64,000 bases of DNA from Brachyhypopomus gauderio (GCF_052324685.1 NC_135220.1:2876216-2940215); one strand, 5' to 3'. Positions 21,275-33,689 are shown, numbered from the stretch's first letter. Numbers and translations are program-made. The notes: generated from the sequence alone by a model not told the origin.

Positions 21275-22387
21275 AGTGTACACTTCATTTGCAAGCTACA
21301 TGCACCCTGGTGTCACAGGAAGTGGTGGAGTGATGACATGCTGTCGTTTAGTAGGGACACTCCTACTGGGGAAAATGAAAACACACTTCCACCGAGTGCT
21401 CAAATTCAACAGGAAGGGCTGCACCGCTCGGGCATCCTCACCCCAGCGTCCTTCTTGGACTTGACGTAGGTGCGGATGCACGGATCCGGGTTCCGGTTGG
21501 CACAGCGCCCGTGCACGGTGTACTTACAGCCTGCAGAAGGAGGAGACAGAGATGATCGGGAGGTGAAGTGGGGCGGGGCAGGGTGGGGCATGGGGGTGGG
21601 GTTAAGATATCTGGGCAGGGCTACACCCAGGTGGGAGGGGCATGCTTTGGATGGAGGACGGAGGTGGGGGGGGGGGGGGGGGACGTCGGGGTACTGACAG
21701 GTGCAACAGAGGCCCTGTTTGCGCAGTCCCAGTAACATGCTCTGGCACACGTTACAATAGACGGGCCGGTTGAAATGCTTCATCCTCCACAGGTGCTGTC
21801 CATCCTTGTGGGTCACCTGGGGCAGAAGAGGGGAAGGGTCACAGAGGAAGAGATGCATGACCTTTCCCTCAAAAACGCTCCAATTTGATTCGCTCAGATT
21901 ATCAGCCTGTGTGTTTCAGACATTCCTTTTGAGGGGTTTATATAACCCCACACAACCGCGGCCATTTTGTGTTTGACCCAGTGCTCAGAGCCTGCGTGGG
22001 CATGGCGCAGTTCACAGTGCCGGCTCCCACCACTGCGGGTGTCCAGAAATCAAAGAGCAAGCATGACCCATCGGGCTGGCACACACAAGAGAGCGGTCCA
22101 CTTCATCCAGAGCCATTCTCAGTCACGTCAAGGGCCATCAACGGCGCTCCATCCATAACGTAGCTATTGTTCGTCCGTATAGGCGTGGGAGAGCTTCAGA
22201 GATATGCTGCAACCTGCTTAATTGAGCAGTGGTCTTTTTATAGAAAGCAGACCGTTACTTGTGTGACTCAGACAGAGCTCAGGTCCAGGCCAGACGGCCG
22301 GGGACAGATTATGAAACTGAAATCACAAAAATAAACTAGGCAACCCTGAGAGACTCATGCAGGGCCGTAACCCTCACCCTGCAACGC

Positions 22388-22418
<31 letters not shown>

Positions 22419-23244
22419 CCAAACTGTGATGGAAATAGACCAAGGGGAAGTCCTTACACTTGATATGCGGTTTAACAACGTTTTGATGCCAAGATCTCGC
22501 ACACGTCACACATACATCTCGCACACATCCAAACAAACACTTCACATCCACACGTTCAAGCAGAAAAACAAAAAGTGACTCATTCACATTGTAAAGGCCA
22601 ATACCACTTACACCTACAGCTCAGTTCTCCAGTGTTCTCACAGCTGCATAAGCTCTCAAGGGATTCAGGCTCGTTCAGCACATACATAGTATCGCCTTAG
22701 CAAATAACGTGCAGATATAGTTTAGGTTTTACTTGAACTCTAGGTAACACAATGTCACCTGGACACGCAGAACCACGTCTGTAGAGACAATACTTCTTAA
22801 TTTTTCTAAGTGAGTCAATGAATCAATGCTAATAGACAACAAGCAGTACAGTGAACATTAGCTCAAAGTCAGGCACTGAGTCTGAGTGAAGACAGATACT
22901 ACTGTTTCTGTTCTGCCTGTGGATGTGTCCCAACACCAAGTGTGCATGAGTGCGCATGTGGTCTGGACTGGGCAGAACACGGTCCTGTATCGTCCCGTAG
23001 GACGTGGTCCCGTATCGTCCCGTACCGTGCACGACGCTCTGGCTCCATGCTATTTCAGTCCTGCAGACTGAAAGCACGGCTTTGCCCCGCTCAAGTTTCA
23101 GGAGAGGATGTGAGGAGTGTGTCTCTCACTTAACTCACATGGCACTGGAGTGAAACACCATGTTTCATAGATAAATAAATAAAGAGAATGAAAAGTGGGT
23201 TGTATATTAAACTAGAGCGAAATATGTTCCCCTTCTCTAATGGA

Positions 23245-23284
<40 letters not shown>

Positions 23285-24512
23285 ACCTTCAGTCCCAGTA
23301 AAACCAGCAGAGGAACGTTGTTCATCCCTCCTTCCACCCACTCGTCCAACGAGACAGTTCCACTGCTGTCTGCGTCAATTGCTGTCATCATGTCCTTTAG
23401 CACCTGGCAAACAGAGGGAAAATGTAAGCATGGTGAGTTTGTGTGTGTTTACAGGTTACACACTGCCTTTTACCATCATGATGGTAATTATTATTTAAGG
23501 TTGAAAGATTTTACAGATGGAAGTGGAAAAAGGCCCCGACTAATATTTAACAGAAACTGTCCTACATAAATAAAAGTCTTCTATCGTTAAGCTGTAGTCA
23601 GGTGTTATTCCTTTAATGAGAACAGACACATTCTTCATCATTTTCTCCTAGCCAGGCTCTCCCCACCCTGACCACACTCCATCCTCGTGGCCAGACAGGA
23701 TGCTGAAGGAACCTCCTTCATAACAACAAGAACATGAGAGCGTGAAGGAGAACCCACAGGTCGGAGTTCGGACACGTCCCAGCCCAGGTAGTCCGCTGCA
23801 TGCATCATTTGGGCAATAATCCGGTCCACTTCCTATCGCCAGGACAAAAGGAGATTTTACGAAGCGGATTAACAGTTTGTCCTCATTATTTATAACCATA
23901 CGATTGTCACAGTTTGTCATGGACTGGTTAACGTACCTTCTGTACTGATTTTCTATCTAACAAGCAATTCTAACCTCATAAAGCTATCAAGCCTTTTAGC
24001 AGTTTCAGATATTACCCCACTAAGAAACCTAAAACTGAACTCACCGAACTGTCCAGAACTCCGTTGCCATCTCGGTCATAAAGTCTGAAGGCAACTGTGG
24101 GATGAGAGATGTGATTTACCTCTTTGCCCTACGTTCCCACGGGCTTATAGAAAGAAGGCCATGTTAAAATGAGTTCGGACTCACACTCGAGTTTGTCTCT
24201 GGGCTGCCCGTCCTCCAGGAGAGAGAAATAGCAGGACACGTCCTTCAGACACACCTCCCCTTAGATATGGGACAGAACAGGGGTGAGAAGCGGGTTGGCT
24301 GCCGAGGGCCTCGATGCCTGAGAGGGAGGGACGACTCACGGGCCTGGGGGGACGTCTGGAACGACCTGAACAAGCGCTGGCAGAGGTCGGCCGGAAACTC
24401 CTCCACTTCCAGATACGTCTTCAGGAAGAGACGGAAACCGTCCTCATCGATGCACTGAGGACGAGACACGGGGGTCGATTGGTAATGAAGCAACAAGTGA
24501 TCTTTCTGTTCT

Positions 24513-24554
<42 letters not shown>

Positions 24555-25419
24555 TCTCTCATGTGGTCACTTAGCTATGCTACCTTGCTGATATGCAACC
24601 CACTGGTGTCATGTTGTGGGTTTTACAGGATACAGAGCATGTCAGCTTGTTATTATGTCAATAGCCGGCCATTTTGAAGCTTCTGATGGACGAGAAAGTG
24701 CCATTAAACAGGACACACGAAGTCCCAGGGGAAGGCAAGTGCGTGCTCCCACAGGGCCTGTGCCACAAACCCAAACCCAGTTCTCTCTCTCGGCACGCCA
24801 CATTATAGCCGTCCTCTTTCTGTGAGACACAGTCAAACTTTAAAGCCCTCAGGACACCTGGGCTGCTTTGCTAAAGAAGTGGAAAGCTGTGACGCATGCT
24901 ACAACATGCCCTGACACACACCTGACCTCCTGACCCCTGCCACACACACACTCACACACACACACACACAACCCACATGTGAGCTCAGGTGCTGCACAGA
25001 TCACACTTTATCTCAGCTCTGTCCACCTCAACTGTAAAGCATTTAAACGAGAGAAAGTCAAATTTTGTGGAGTCAGATGAAACCCTAGCTGAGTGTGTGG
25101 AGTGTGTGTGTTCCAACAGCAGCCCCCCTGTAAAAAGCTCGTTTTTCTGTCAGTGATGTACTGGTGAGGATGAAGCATGAAGACATTTGCAGAAGGCAGC
25201 AGGCGTGTGGCATGCGTGCGGTCACAGGGCAGGGCAGAGTGCAGACAGGAGTGCCAGGCAGGGCAGGAGGGGCAGCTGGTGTTGTGTGAAACGCTCGACA
25301 TTGTCAGCTCACACTCTCACCTCCCCGTGCCTGTGCTGGGCCAGACGGCCATCTGCATCGAATTCCCTTAGCACATCTTTCACCTTCAAACTGCAGTCTG
25401 TGCACACACATATAAAAAC

Positions 25420-25515
<96 letters not shown>

Positions 25516-25579
25516 TTTGAGATTCAAATAAGCTTCAAAACTGACATGCAGCATTCAGAAAATTCCAGGCAGCCCCCTC

Positions 25580-25611
<32 letters not shown>

Positions 25612-25768
25612 GGTGCGGTGTGACGGGAGATGAGAGTAGAGTGAGAGTATCCTGCAGGCCCATAAGCAGCGTGTGGGTGTCTCCATACTCACAGTCGATA
25701 TACTGCTGCAGCTGGATAAAGTCAACAGAACTCAGCTCCCTCCCCTCCGGCTCCACAGGGGCCGACAT
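9688..25768 (-). CDS. dgka: Diacylglycerol kinase alpha (type I DGK), complete, 23 coding exons
   Basis: The enzyme phosphorylates membrane diacylglycerol to phosphatidic acid under calcium control. Exons, in transcript order: 25693-25768, 25321-25397, 24340-24454, 24185-24259, 24045-24094, 23758-23832, 23287-23403, 21699-21816, 21442-21530, 21091-21210, 20761-20859, 18715-18801, 17656-17729, 15985-16059, 14050-14135, 13480-13569, 12647-12807, 12153-12217, 11349-11439, 11007-11184, 10603-10720, 10057-10117, 9688-9765. All junctions are GT/AG and in frame, totalling 2175 nt: 724 aa plus stop, against about 735 in human DGKA. Alpha is preferred over beta and gamma because of [30 protein letters not shown] and the C-terminus [11 protein letters not shown]. 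The start is the first ATG (MSAPVEPEG); a GTG one codon upstream is ignored. Exon 12 has eight tandem donors (see repeat). Confidence 0.93.
11446..11645. repeat. AT-rich minisatellite (about 21/42-bp unit) abutting the dgka exon 19 acceptor
   Basis: Alternating units reading ggtatgtaaacatgaatag and ggcatttacacgtgaatag repeat across about 200 bp, with drift toward the right. The block starts within about 6 bases of the exon 19 acceptor (AG at 11440-11441). It therefore forms the branch point and polypyrimidine zone of that intron on the gene's strand. Confidence 0.8.
12225..12345. repeat. About 40-bp tandem repeat, three copies, beside the dgka exon 18 acceptor
   Basis: Units containing ggagcagagagatgttc followed by gttacagataaacaca recur three times, the third diverged. 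The block begins under 10 bases from the exon 18 acceptor (AG at 12218-12219), so one unit supplies its pyrimidine tract on the minus strand. Confidence 0.75.
14308..14375 (+). mobile_element. Retroelement 3' tail (L2/SINE-like) ending in (ATT)n
   Basis: The text gagcattgtggaaagcgcta, then a TATAAA-like stretch and (TTA)n, resembles the 3' tails common to fish L2-type LINEs and dependent SINEs. No 5' body or coding part is recognised, so it looks like a short truncated copy. A related tail lies at 17911-17994. Confidence 0.45.
14598..14989 (+). mobile_element. Solo LTR, 392 bp, with 5-bp target-site duplication
   Basis: The element starts TGTCAGGACC and ends ACATTACA, giving the TG...CA termini of an LTR. 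It is flanked on both sides by GATAT (14593-14597 and 14990-14994). Inside are a TATA-like ctatttaagc (about 14666) and a polyadenylation signal AATAAA (14933-14938), in the order expected of promoter and R/U5 parts. It lies in the dgka intron between exons 15 and 14, inserted antisense to the gene. There is no internal retrotransposon region, so this is a recombination remnant. The superfamily (Gypsy-like is most usual in fish) is not determined. Confidence 0.75.
17911..17994 (+). mobile_element. Retroelement 3' tail (L2/SINE-like) ending in (TGATTGAT)n
   Basis: The segment gtgtacagcgctttggtcaa, then ggtgctatataaataaatga and repeated gattgat, matches the typical teleost LINE/SINE 3' end. It is a short truncated insertion in the dgka intron between exons 13 and 12. 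Assignment is by remembered family appearance only. Confidence 0.5.
18241..18744 (-). repeat. Eight perfect 63-bp repeats spanning the dgka exon 12 3' end and splice donor
   Basis: The 63-bp unit repeats eight times with no difference that I can see. On the gene's strand each unit contains the last 11 codons of exon 12 ([10 protein letters not shown] and neighbours), the donor CAG|gtacct, and the first part of the intron. Donor edges lie at 18715, 18652, 18589, 18526, 18463, 18400, 18337 and 18274. The unit is 21 codons with no stop, so read-through gives [20 protein letters not shown] plus Y repeated. The outermost donor (18715) gives the conserved short protein; every other donor adds multiples of 21 residues in frame. 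Perfect identity points to recent expansion. Confidence 0.95.
18802..20760. other. dgka intron between exons 12 and 11
   Basis: AT-rich intronic sequence. A small ORF at 19603-19845 has no recognisable domain. A short inverted repeat (cctgaaatcc / gatttcagga) lies near 20515-20540. Nothing else is identified. Confidence 0.5.
20761..21816 (-). other. dgka: dgka exons 8-11: tandem C1 zinc-finger domains
   Basis: C1a spans about residues 203-253, with [17 protein letters not shown] and [10 protein letters not shown]1b spans about 268-318, with [17 protein letters not shown] and [12 protein letters not shown]. The Cys/His spacing of both fingers is preserved. Exon 11 ends with [15 protein letters not shown], the usual link to the catalytic half. 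In DGK alpha these C1 domains support membrane and substrate interactions rather than classical phorbol-ester binding. Confidence 0.88.
21222..21271. repeat. (CA)n microsatellite
   Basis: About 25 CA units lie 11 bases upstream (gene strand) of the dgka exon 10 acceptor. On the transcript strand this is (GU)n next to the splice site. Confidence 0.95.
22387..22416. repeat. Poly-C homopolymer (30 C)
   Basis: An uninterrupted C run in the dgka intron between exons 8 and 7. It causes false proline/glycine ORFs on both strands. Confidence 0.9.
23249..23281. repeat. (GT)n microsatellite
   Basis: About 16 GT units directly follow the dgka exon 7 donor (GT at 23285-23286 on the gene's strand), starting within five bases of it. 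Confidence 0.9.
23287..24094 (-). other. dgka: dgka exons 5-7: paired EF hands
   Basis: Two calcium loops are visible: [12 protein letters not shown] (residues 121-132, exon 5 into exon 6) and [12 protein letters not shown] (166-177, exon 7). Both keep acidic residues at loop positions 1, 3 and 12, so calcium binding looks intact. The stretch [18 protein letters not shown] joins them. Confidence 0.9.
24512..24550. repeat. (CA)n microsatellite
   Basis: About 19 CA units in the short dgka intron between exons 3 and 2. Confidence 0.9.
25421..25514. repeat. (GA)n microsatellite
   Basis: About 45 GA units in the intron between dgka exons 2 and 1. On the transcript strand this is a long (CU)n tract 20-30 bases before the exon 2 acceptor, so it probably serves as an oversized polypyrimidine tract. 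A (CA)14 run follows at 25581-25608. Confidence 0.92.
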
Positions 25769-25822
25769 CACGCCCGCGTCCTCGGGACCTCACTACCACG
25801 CCAGAGAGAGAGAGAGACCGAC

Positions 25823-26398
25823 CTGAGGAAGACAGCAGGCAGGAATGTGTCACAGGCACACTTGAATAGTATATCGCCATCTGAAACCATCTTGCTAACA
25901 CTACGCCTGGCCCGAGACATACAGCAGTGAAACTCATAGCAAAGTGCACGTACATTAGAGGTTCTCATATGTAAAATGACTGGCAGCTTGGCTGCCATTT
26001 GCAAATGAAAGACATGCGATGACGCTGCAAATTGAATGATTGGTCAGACATCAGAAAATGCAAATCCCAGCATGAGCCGGCCCCTTTCACGTTACTCGCC
26101 GACAGGAAAAGCAAAGCAAAAGCAAACGGCGAATGAGCACGAACCGGAGCAGCAGTGCAGTGTGGGTCTGTCATCAGTCTCAGTGGGAGTTGGTGTAGGG
26201 TTAATAATGATAATGTCTGAGAATGCAGATATGCACATATTTCTAAAAGTACGTGTGGGTGCCAACCAGAGCCATTCAGTTATGAAGTTGATGGGAAACG
26301 GCCGTGCTGTGTGGGTCTGTGCACAGAATGAGGATATGGACTACAGGCTTGGTGGTCACACCGAGACTCGCACTATGTGTTCTGCAGACTGGGTATTT

Positions 26399-26439
<41 letters not shown>

Positions 26440-29400
26440 TGTGAGAGTGTCAGGGTCTCATCTGTGATGGGAAGTGGATCAGTCTAGCGATGATAAGAGA
26501 TCTGGCTCCCAGGACAGCTTAGGGACACGACAGGACGACAGCACGCACGACAGGACGACAGCACGCACGACAGGACGACAGCATGCTAAAGATTCACTTG
26601 TTGGGTATTCCTCCAAGGAACTTCAAGAGAAGCAGCTGGTACCGAATGGCCACTGAAATGGGTGACCCAATTGAGCTCAACGCCAGCCTCTTCCTCTCCT
26701 TAGACCTCTCCTGCTGCTTCTACAGACAAACCAGCAACCTTCTAAAAAGAACCCGTTTAATAAATTTAACAGACACTTCAAGATCGACTTTAGCAGCTCG
26801 GTGGAGCCCGAAACCAGGACACCTTATTTATTTTGATCAGCAGCGAGAACGAGGCCAGCATTCTCGCGCTCATCTCACAGGTAGCTGGTGTAGTCGGTGT
26901 AGCGAGCGTGGTGCGGTTTCAGCCTCCACCCGACGCAGCACAGCAGACTGCTGGAAAGTCAGGAGCGAACGCCCACGCGGAGCATGTCACAGAAACTAAC
27001 AAAGGGTCACAGCGGCCCCACTTAATTCCCTCAAAAGGTTAGCCTGGTTGCCTAGGAGCTTTGTATGTGTGGCCTGTTCCACCGAATTGCAAAGGGGGGA
27101 GGGGGGGGGGGGGGTGCAGAACTTCTGACTCAACCCCCCCCCCCCCCCCCCCCCCCAACCACCACCACCACCATGCAGCAGGGAGGGGGGCCGGGATGGG
27201 CATTCGAATAGGGGTGGAATTAGCACGGGACAGGGAGGGGGTGATGGCTTTGTCTTATCAGACAGGTCAAAAGATGCAGGGCTATGCATGTCGTGAATGT
27301 CTCAAGAAGTTTTGCAATGCACACAAGTAACACTTCTATTTATATGCTACTGGAAACTAAAAGGCGCGCCTCGTGCCAAACACAGTTCGGCAGAACGTCT
27401 TTCACTCGAACATCTGAATAAGCAAATGGTGAAAAACAGGGGCTATTTACAAAGACTGTGGGCTTAGCAGAAAGAGGGAACTTTGGTTTGACATTTCCTG
27501 AAGGTCTTACTCGTTTTACGCTTGTTGAAGTGATCTGCTGACTGGTGTGAGTGACAGATGAGGGTTGTCAGTCTGCCTGCCTGCCTGGTCTGTCTGCTAA
27601 CGTCTTTCTCTCTCTATCTCTCTCTGGGAGAGCCCCTCTCTCCCTCTGTCATTTGGCCCTAATTATTATTTATCGGATTCTGATGTAGGTCCCTGCTCAC
27701 AGTCATGGTGAAAAACTTCACACTAAACTTACTAAACCCAGTGAGATTGTGGGTAGACAGTCCACTCTGAAGACGTCAGTACATTTTAAACAAGCTTTTT
27801 TAGAAGTCCCACATTACACGGACTGCTCTAGTCTGCGTTGTGTGTTCCTGTGCCAGCACAGCCGAAGGAAACCTCCATATCTGCGTGCTCCGTCACAATC
27901 ACACCGGCTCCCACGGCTTGTGGACGCAATTTATATTATGTGCACGAACATTCATGAATGTTAATGTACGAATTTGCATCAGCAGACCCACCGAGTGTGC
28001 GTGCGCCTCTACTCTGTTCGCCGCGCTTTACGTCGAGATCTCTCCCCCCTTTGGAAGCGCTCCCATGTGAAATTTCACAGCGACCCGAATGTGCGTGTGG
28101 GAGAGAACGCTGTGACACTCTCAACTGTCTCCTCTGCAGGAGCGTAAGGCACAAGATGTTGCAGTCGGCAGAAGGGAAATGTGATCAGTGCAGTGGAAAT
28201 GTCAGTGATCGCGCGCGCGGGGGTGTACCGCTGTAGTGGTTAGCTTCAGGCTTAAAGGGTGGAGGTTCCCTTCGCGCGTTTCTAGCACTATATTAAGAAA
28301 GGCAGGTTGGGGTAAAACGTTACTACATATCAACACGGTCTCGTGAGAACTATTGACCAATACACTGAACGCTTGCACTCCCTTCCTGATGGAATCTCTA
28401 CAGCAATTGCTCCATTCAACACACCCGATCAAGTGAAGTAGAGAACTTCGCTCTCTGGAGATATCACATCTTCAATGTCCATAGGTTTGAGAAGATATCT
28501 ACTGTTTGTCTTGGTGCAGGAGAGAACTCACAGTTCTTTTACAAGGCCTTTGGTCAAAGGTGCAGTCCTACCCTTAGCTCTTAATACCACCACCACCACC
28601 ACCCCCATCCCTGCCTGCCCTTCATATCTTAACTGGTGTTTGCTCAGACTTGTCTGAGGACAACCCACCCACACAATGTGAGCAAAGCAAAACTCCCTCC
28701 TTATTAACTTTTTGAGATAATCTGCACAGCTGAGCTAGTGTTGCCTCACTGTTGGGTTGTTTATCACATTTTCTATGTCAAATCAAATGAAGCCTGGCGT
28801 GATTCAGTGAGGGAACACTCGGGTTACATCTGCGTCGGTACCGAGACAGAGAGACAAGACTGGTCACTATGGAAAGAGTTTCCTCCACCAGCTGGGCTTC
28901 GTCAGAGCGTTGCCAAGGGTGACTGACAGCAAGGAATGGGGGGGGGAGAGACAGAGACAGAAAGGCTAATGGGTCTTCCCCCAGCTTCCACCCACGTTCA
29001 GCTCACATGGCCTTCAAGACGTCTCATTTGCATTTCACCTGCACATACAGGCATGATTCATCCGTCTGAACGAGGGGATACACTGTGGTTATAAAGGAGT
29101 ACTTTGCTTTAGAGACTCTGTGCGTTTGTGCACGTACCTGAGCATGGATGTGACTTTTGATCATGGATAATTGTTTTTTTTGTAACATGCACCATAGAAA
29201 TGTATATCGTTACTGTACTTTTTAATTAGATAAAGTCTTCAAATGTTTTTATAGTGTAGTTTTATCTGGCTACATAAAGAGAAGTGTCCAACCAGACAAG
29301 CAGCGAAAACCGTCAAACGTTCACCGAATCCTGCAACAGCTGCAGTGAATCATCGCTCGTCCAACGCCTTGTGTTTGTTCGCTGCGCCAAGACTGCGTTT

Positions 29401-32383
29401 TTGTTAAAAACAGGCAGTTTCAGCTTGACGGGAGGAAACCCGTTCAAAGTCATAAAAGAACCACAAACACGCCTGGACTTGCAAGTGTGCTGCGCGCGAT
29501 CACCCCACACATCACGCCTGTCTGTCTTCTTCATGGCTGTGAGACTCGTCGGCAGAGAAGCGCCCTGTGGCCACAGCAGCGCCGGTGTCACGCTCAGATC
29601 CGCCATCGGAAGCCTGCAAAGCTGAGGGCTGCGGCGTGCTAGCTTCCCTCCTACGTGCTGCAGGAGCAGGAGCTCAGAAGCTCACCGTTCCGCCCACATC
29701 GGGAGGGAGATCATCCCGGCAACACACTTACCCCCCTCTCAAAGCAGGCCGACTGCCCTCTGCCCGGTTCGACGATGCTTATGGTTCAAAACGTTCACTA
29801 TAATAGTGATTAAATACAACTTAATACAGAAGAGTACTAACAACTCTTTCTGTGTTCTGACCAATTTACAGCATCATGGTCACATGCAACACAAAGGCAG
29901 ATAGTCCTACAAACAACACAGCAGTTCGTTCCTCTGTGCGGGGGGGCGGGGGGGGGGGGGGGGGGGGGCGGCAGTCCACCCATACACAGGCCTGTCCAAA
30001 AGTAAATGGAAATGACACATTTTTGCCTCTGCATTCCAGCTCAATATCTTTGACATAGGCCAATGAATATGACTACGGACGTTACACATCAGCTTATATA
30101 AGGTTTCGCAGACCTTTTTATAGACCGAGATGTTACAAAATCTTTAAATGAAAAGATCATGTTTATTGCTTGAATGCAGGCGGTGACTGTCTGCCAGACT
30201 CTGCCAGAGACACCAGCATGAACCGGGTGTCTTCCTGCAACACGGGGCAGGCGTGTAATGAGGCTTACGAGTGGTTTGCATGCTGTGATAAACCCACTGA
30301 GATCTTCCTGGTATGCTGTACACTTTACGTTTATCTTTTATACATGTAAAATGTTCTTAATTGATAATAAATCTGACTGTATTTGCAGTCACCGAGGCCT
30401 ACCTTAAATTAAATTTACATTTAGACAGATATATAGATCTGCCTCTGTGTTATTATTTTGGCTTGTGTACAACACACATTTCGTTGTACACACTCAAAGG
30501 ATTGTCGAACTGTTGTTTCAAACATAGCCTACATCCAGAACGCTGCATGTTAGTACACAGCACACAACATTAGTCACTGTAACCATCAAATAAAAGGGCA
30601 AAATAAAGCAGAAAACAAACAGTGAAGGAAAACGGAAACGAGATATATCGGCTGATCGCCATGACAATGTGCTACACTGTATTTATTAAATGATGTCATG
30701 ATTAAAAAGGCTTTTAGACAAGCCTTCAAGATTACTTCATCAACATATTACATTTTTCAAATGAGCGTAATAATAGTGGTCAATTGTACTGTAATTGAGC
30801 TCTGAACAAAATACTGATTAGACCTTTAAAAGCACTGATTAGAGACAGCACCGCAGCTGTGGTGGGGCTGTGGGGATTTAAGCAATGATTAGAGGCAGAT
30901 TTAAGGAGTCTTGGGGGGCTGCTAAATCCAGACTCACTACTCCCATGTTAGAAATATAATAGGATCACATGCAGCCTCAAGCAAGTGGGAAGGATCTCTG
31001 GGACTGATTATTGTCCCAAATAAGGTCTGATTTTCCACTGGGCCTTTTTAGGGAAACGTGACTGGATTGGTCAAGACCTCCATAGTTTAGGAAACTAGGA
31101 AACGTTATTTTTGAATATGGTTTTCTATTCCAGTGAGTATATTACTCACTGAGTAATATACGAAGAATGTACCATGCAGGAGCAGGTACTCGCTCATAAT
31201 CGATAACCCGCGAGTCTGGGACTTCGTCAGAGACTCAGAACTCTTGTTATCATTAAACATTGTCATGCGAGGTAAATGTCCTAGATGTGGTCAAAAGATC
31301 TCGGAGATCTTTCCAGAGATTTAAAACGTGGAGGAGAAGAGCATGAAGATGTTAAATGACGTTAAAAATGTTAAATGAGCATAAAGATGTAAAAATTTGA
31401 CGCACACCAGGCTATCTAATAAGATGACTCAAATGACAGCTATTAATAAAAACAACACGTACACGAACTTTGTGAGGTAACTGGTTAAAAAGTATCAAAG
31501 CAGGCGGAGAACTTTAGAACTTTTACTGCACTTGCAGATTAGATGATTCACCCGTACAGCAGTTCTGGAAAATAAACACGCTCAATAAAAATAGCACAGT
31601 CCACAGTCTATAGCCTACATATATTTGACTGACAGGTCTTAACACAGTGCCCAGTGCAATTCTACCATCTCCTTCGATAGCAACGATCTGAAATGTTTAA
31701 TTTCTTTTAGATTGAGCTTGTTACCCTTGCACTGACAGCACTGATATTCCTATTGGTACCAGTACCAAACTACACAGAAATCATTGGTAAATTTCATGTA
31801 CAGGTATAAAGCTAAAACCTTCGGGTTTCCCCTGAACGGTGTGCAATGTAACCACGCAGTGCCGATTAAATCTCCTGCACGGCGTGTTTGGATGTTCACG
31901 ATCTGGGCCACGTTAACAGGTTAACACAAACGAAAGCACTCCTGAACCCAACTGTGTGTAGCTCCCCACAAACTGCTCTTCACAAAAGGTTTACGTGAAT
32001 TTCACGACACGGGCGGGTAGACTACACTAACCCCGTGTAGATGTATCTGCAGGGTTAGAATTGATATAACCAAAATAATCTCTTCCTACCACGAAAAACA
32101 ACATAAAAACAGAACAGCTGTAAACATAGTAAATCCGCGACGTATACGTGATCTACTTCATAAATTGGTATTATATCAGAAGTGCTAACATGATGGGGTA
32201 AGCTACATTAAATAACTTTAGGAAACACGAATTTTAAAACCCTTACTTTATAAGCTGACCTGGAAATGTCAGCTCGTCCAGCACGAATGAATCCGAAAAC
32301 GAAGCTCCGCGTTTGGTGGCTCGTCGACACACACACCTTAAAACTGGAGCGTAAAACACCACAGAACCGACCCAAACGTTTAC
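25823..32383 (-). other. Presumed dgka 5' intron / upstream region
   Basis: A good acceptor (cctcag) ends at 25823, just upstream of the dgka ATG exon, so a non-coding 5' exon should lie further right. Between here and 32.38 kb I found no conserved exon. The region holds (GT)n at 26404-26433, a 20-bp unit repeated three times at 26528-26586, poly-G at about 27096-27115 and poly-C at about 27135-27156, a GC-rich stretch at 27950-28240 and poly-G at 29941-29969. Short ORFs here look random. Confidence 0.45.
26528..26586. repeat. 20-bp tandem repeat, three copies
   Basis: The unit acgacaggacgacagcacgc repeats three times, the last copy with one change. No function is inferred. Confidence 0.85.
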
Positions 32384-32640
32384 CTTGAGTCCTCGGTTCG
32401 CCCGGTCTCGTCGTCTGAGGGATGCCGAGACGGCTTGATAAAGGTCTGCATAAACGACAAGAAGTTAGTTCGCCGACGAAGGACAAGTTCAAAGCGACGA
32501 ATGCGGCGAGCGTGAGGAAAGGTTCAGTTGAAGTGTGTGCAGAATGGCGTAAAGAACATGTCAAAACCGCCCAGCTGACACTCCCAAGTCAAAGCACCGC
32601 CTTGAAAACTCGGCGAAGCGCACTTGGGTCAGTGTGAGTG
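32384..32640 (-). promoter_or_regulatory. Candidate dgka first (non-coding) exon and CpG-rich promoter
   Basis: A CpG-rich patch (many CG dinucleotides between about 32240 and 32640) carries a good minus-strand splice donor (CAAG|gtaaac, donor at 32382-32383). It could pair with the acceptor before the dgka ATG exon at 25823. The placement upstream of dgka and beyond the rnf41 3' end fits. The start site is not defined, and a different unseen gene cannot be excluded. Confidence 0.35.
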
Positions 32641-33689
32641 TTGAACACACGTCTGCCCAACAACACCCACACGCAAGTATCGCTCATCAGTGTTATCATA
32701 GCATCATCATATCATATCTCTCCAAAGAAAATCTCATTTTCACATTTCTGAGTTTCTCAGATTCTCAAGAATTACTATTCTGTGACTAGACACTCGAACC
32801 ATCCGTTAAAAGTCTTATCTGTGAATAAATTAAACTTTCTGGACGTCCCTTAAATATAAAAAGCAGTACAAACTAGGTTATATGGGTTATGGCATATATT
32901 ATGCCTATTTAACACAACAACAAAAAAACACCGCCTATATGATAAGTCGATAGACCTTTATCAAACAACGCGTAGCCTGAAATACCTTCTGCATAAGAAT
33001 TTATATATTCACTATTATATACAACTAATCACAATTTATGTTGTAGATCCCGAGGAAAAGAAAACTCGTGAATCAATTTCTGACCGTATACTGTTTATTC
33101 CTCATATCAGTGTCTCTAGAAATCTATCGATGTTTGCAGATTACAGTTAGAACTGTGGTTAGACAGAATGGTCACCAAACACTGGAAATCCGCCGTGACA
33201 CCACAGAAGGAATGATTAAAATGGCTCGAACCATTTGAGTACAGGCCTACCAACGCAAATACCCAACAAGAAGGGATTATGCTCGTTTGTGCGAGCCAAA
33301 AATGATTACATTATTACATTAGACGCAACGGACTGCAACACAAATACGTCAGAAAACACCGACGTGCACACATGACGTTGGTTTCGCGTTTAAGATCATG
33401 AAACACCGTCAATAATACTTTATTGTATGTGCAGTGAGGTAAAATACATATGTCAGGAAGTCATCGAAAAGCATACGGTTAGGGAAGGTCCAGAGCGGCA
33501 CTTTGGTGCCCTGTTGTGGCAAAACGGGGGAAGAACTTCCCAACACCAAGAGGCCAAATCAGGTCAAACAGCAAAGCCACGCAGACGTCTACGATGCACG
33601 CCACCATCTCCACCATGGGGCTTTAGAAAATACTTTGAAAGTGTAATGCATATTAAAAAAAAAAACGCAAAAGACTGGAGTCATGTTGT
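32641..33689. other. Intergenic region between the dgka promoter candidate and the rnf41 3' end
   Basis: AT-rich, with no ORF or repeat that I can name. Confidence 0.5.

Larger units (their letters stand above)
24185..25768 (-). other. dgka: dgka exons 1-4: N-terminal recoverin-homology (RVH) region
   Basis: Residues 1-114 correspond to the recoverin-like N-terminal domain specific to type I DGKs. Recognisable pieces are [10 protein letters not shown] (exon 1/2 junction), [15 protein letters not shown] (exon 3) and [16 protein letters not shown] (exon 4). In the family this domain cooperates with the EF hands in autoinhibition. The exon 4 acceptor was chosen at 24260/24261 because it keeps the frame into VCLKDV; a nearer AG would shift it. 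Confidence 0.85.

Noticed and set aside
25769-25771. GTG as the dgka start codon
   Set aside because: The next codon is a proper ATG and no reason exists for a non-ATG start in this gene.
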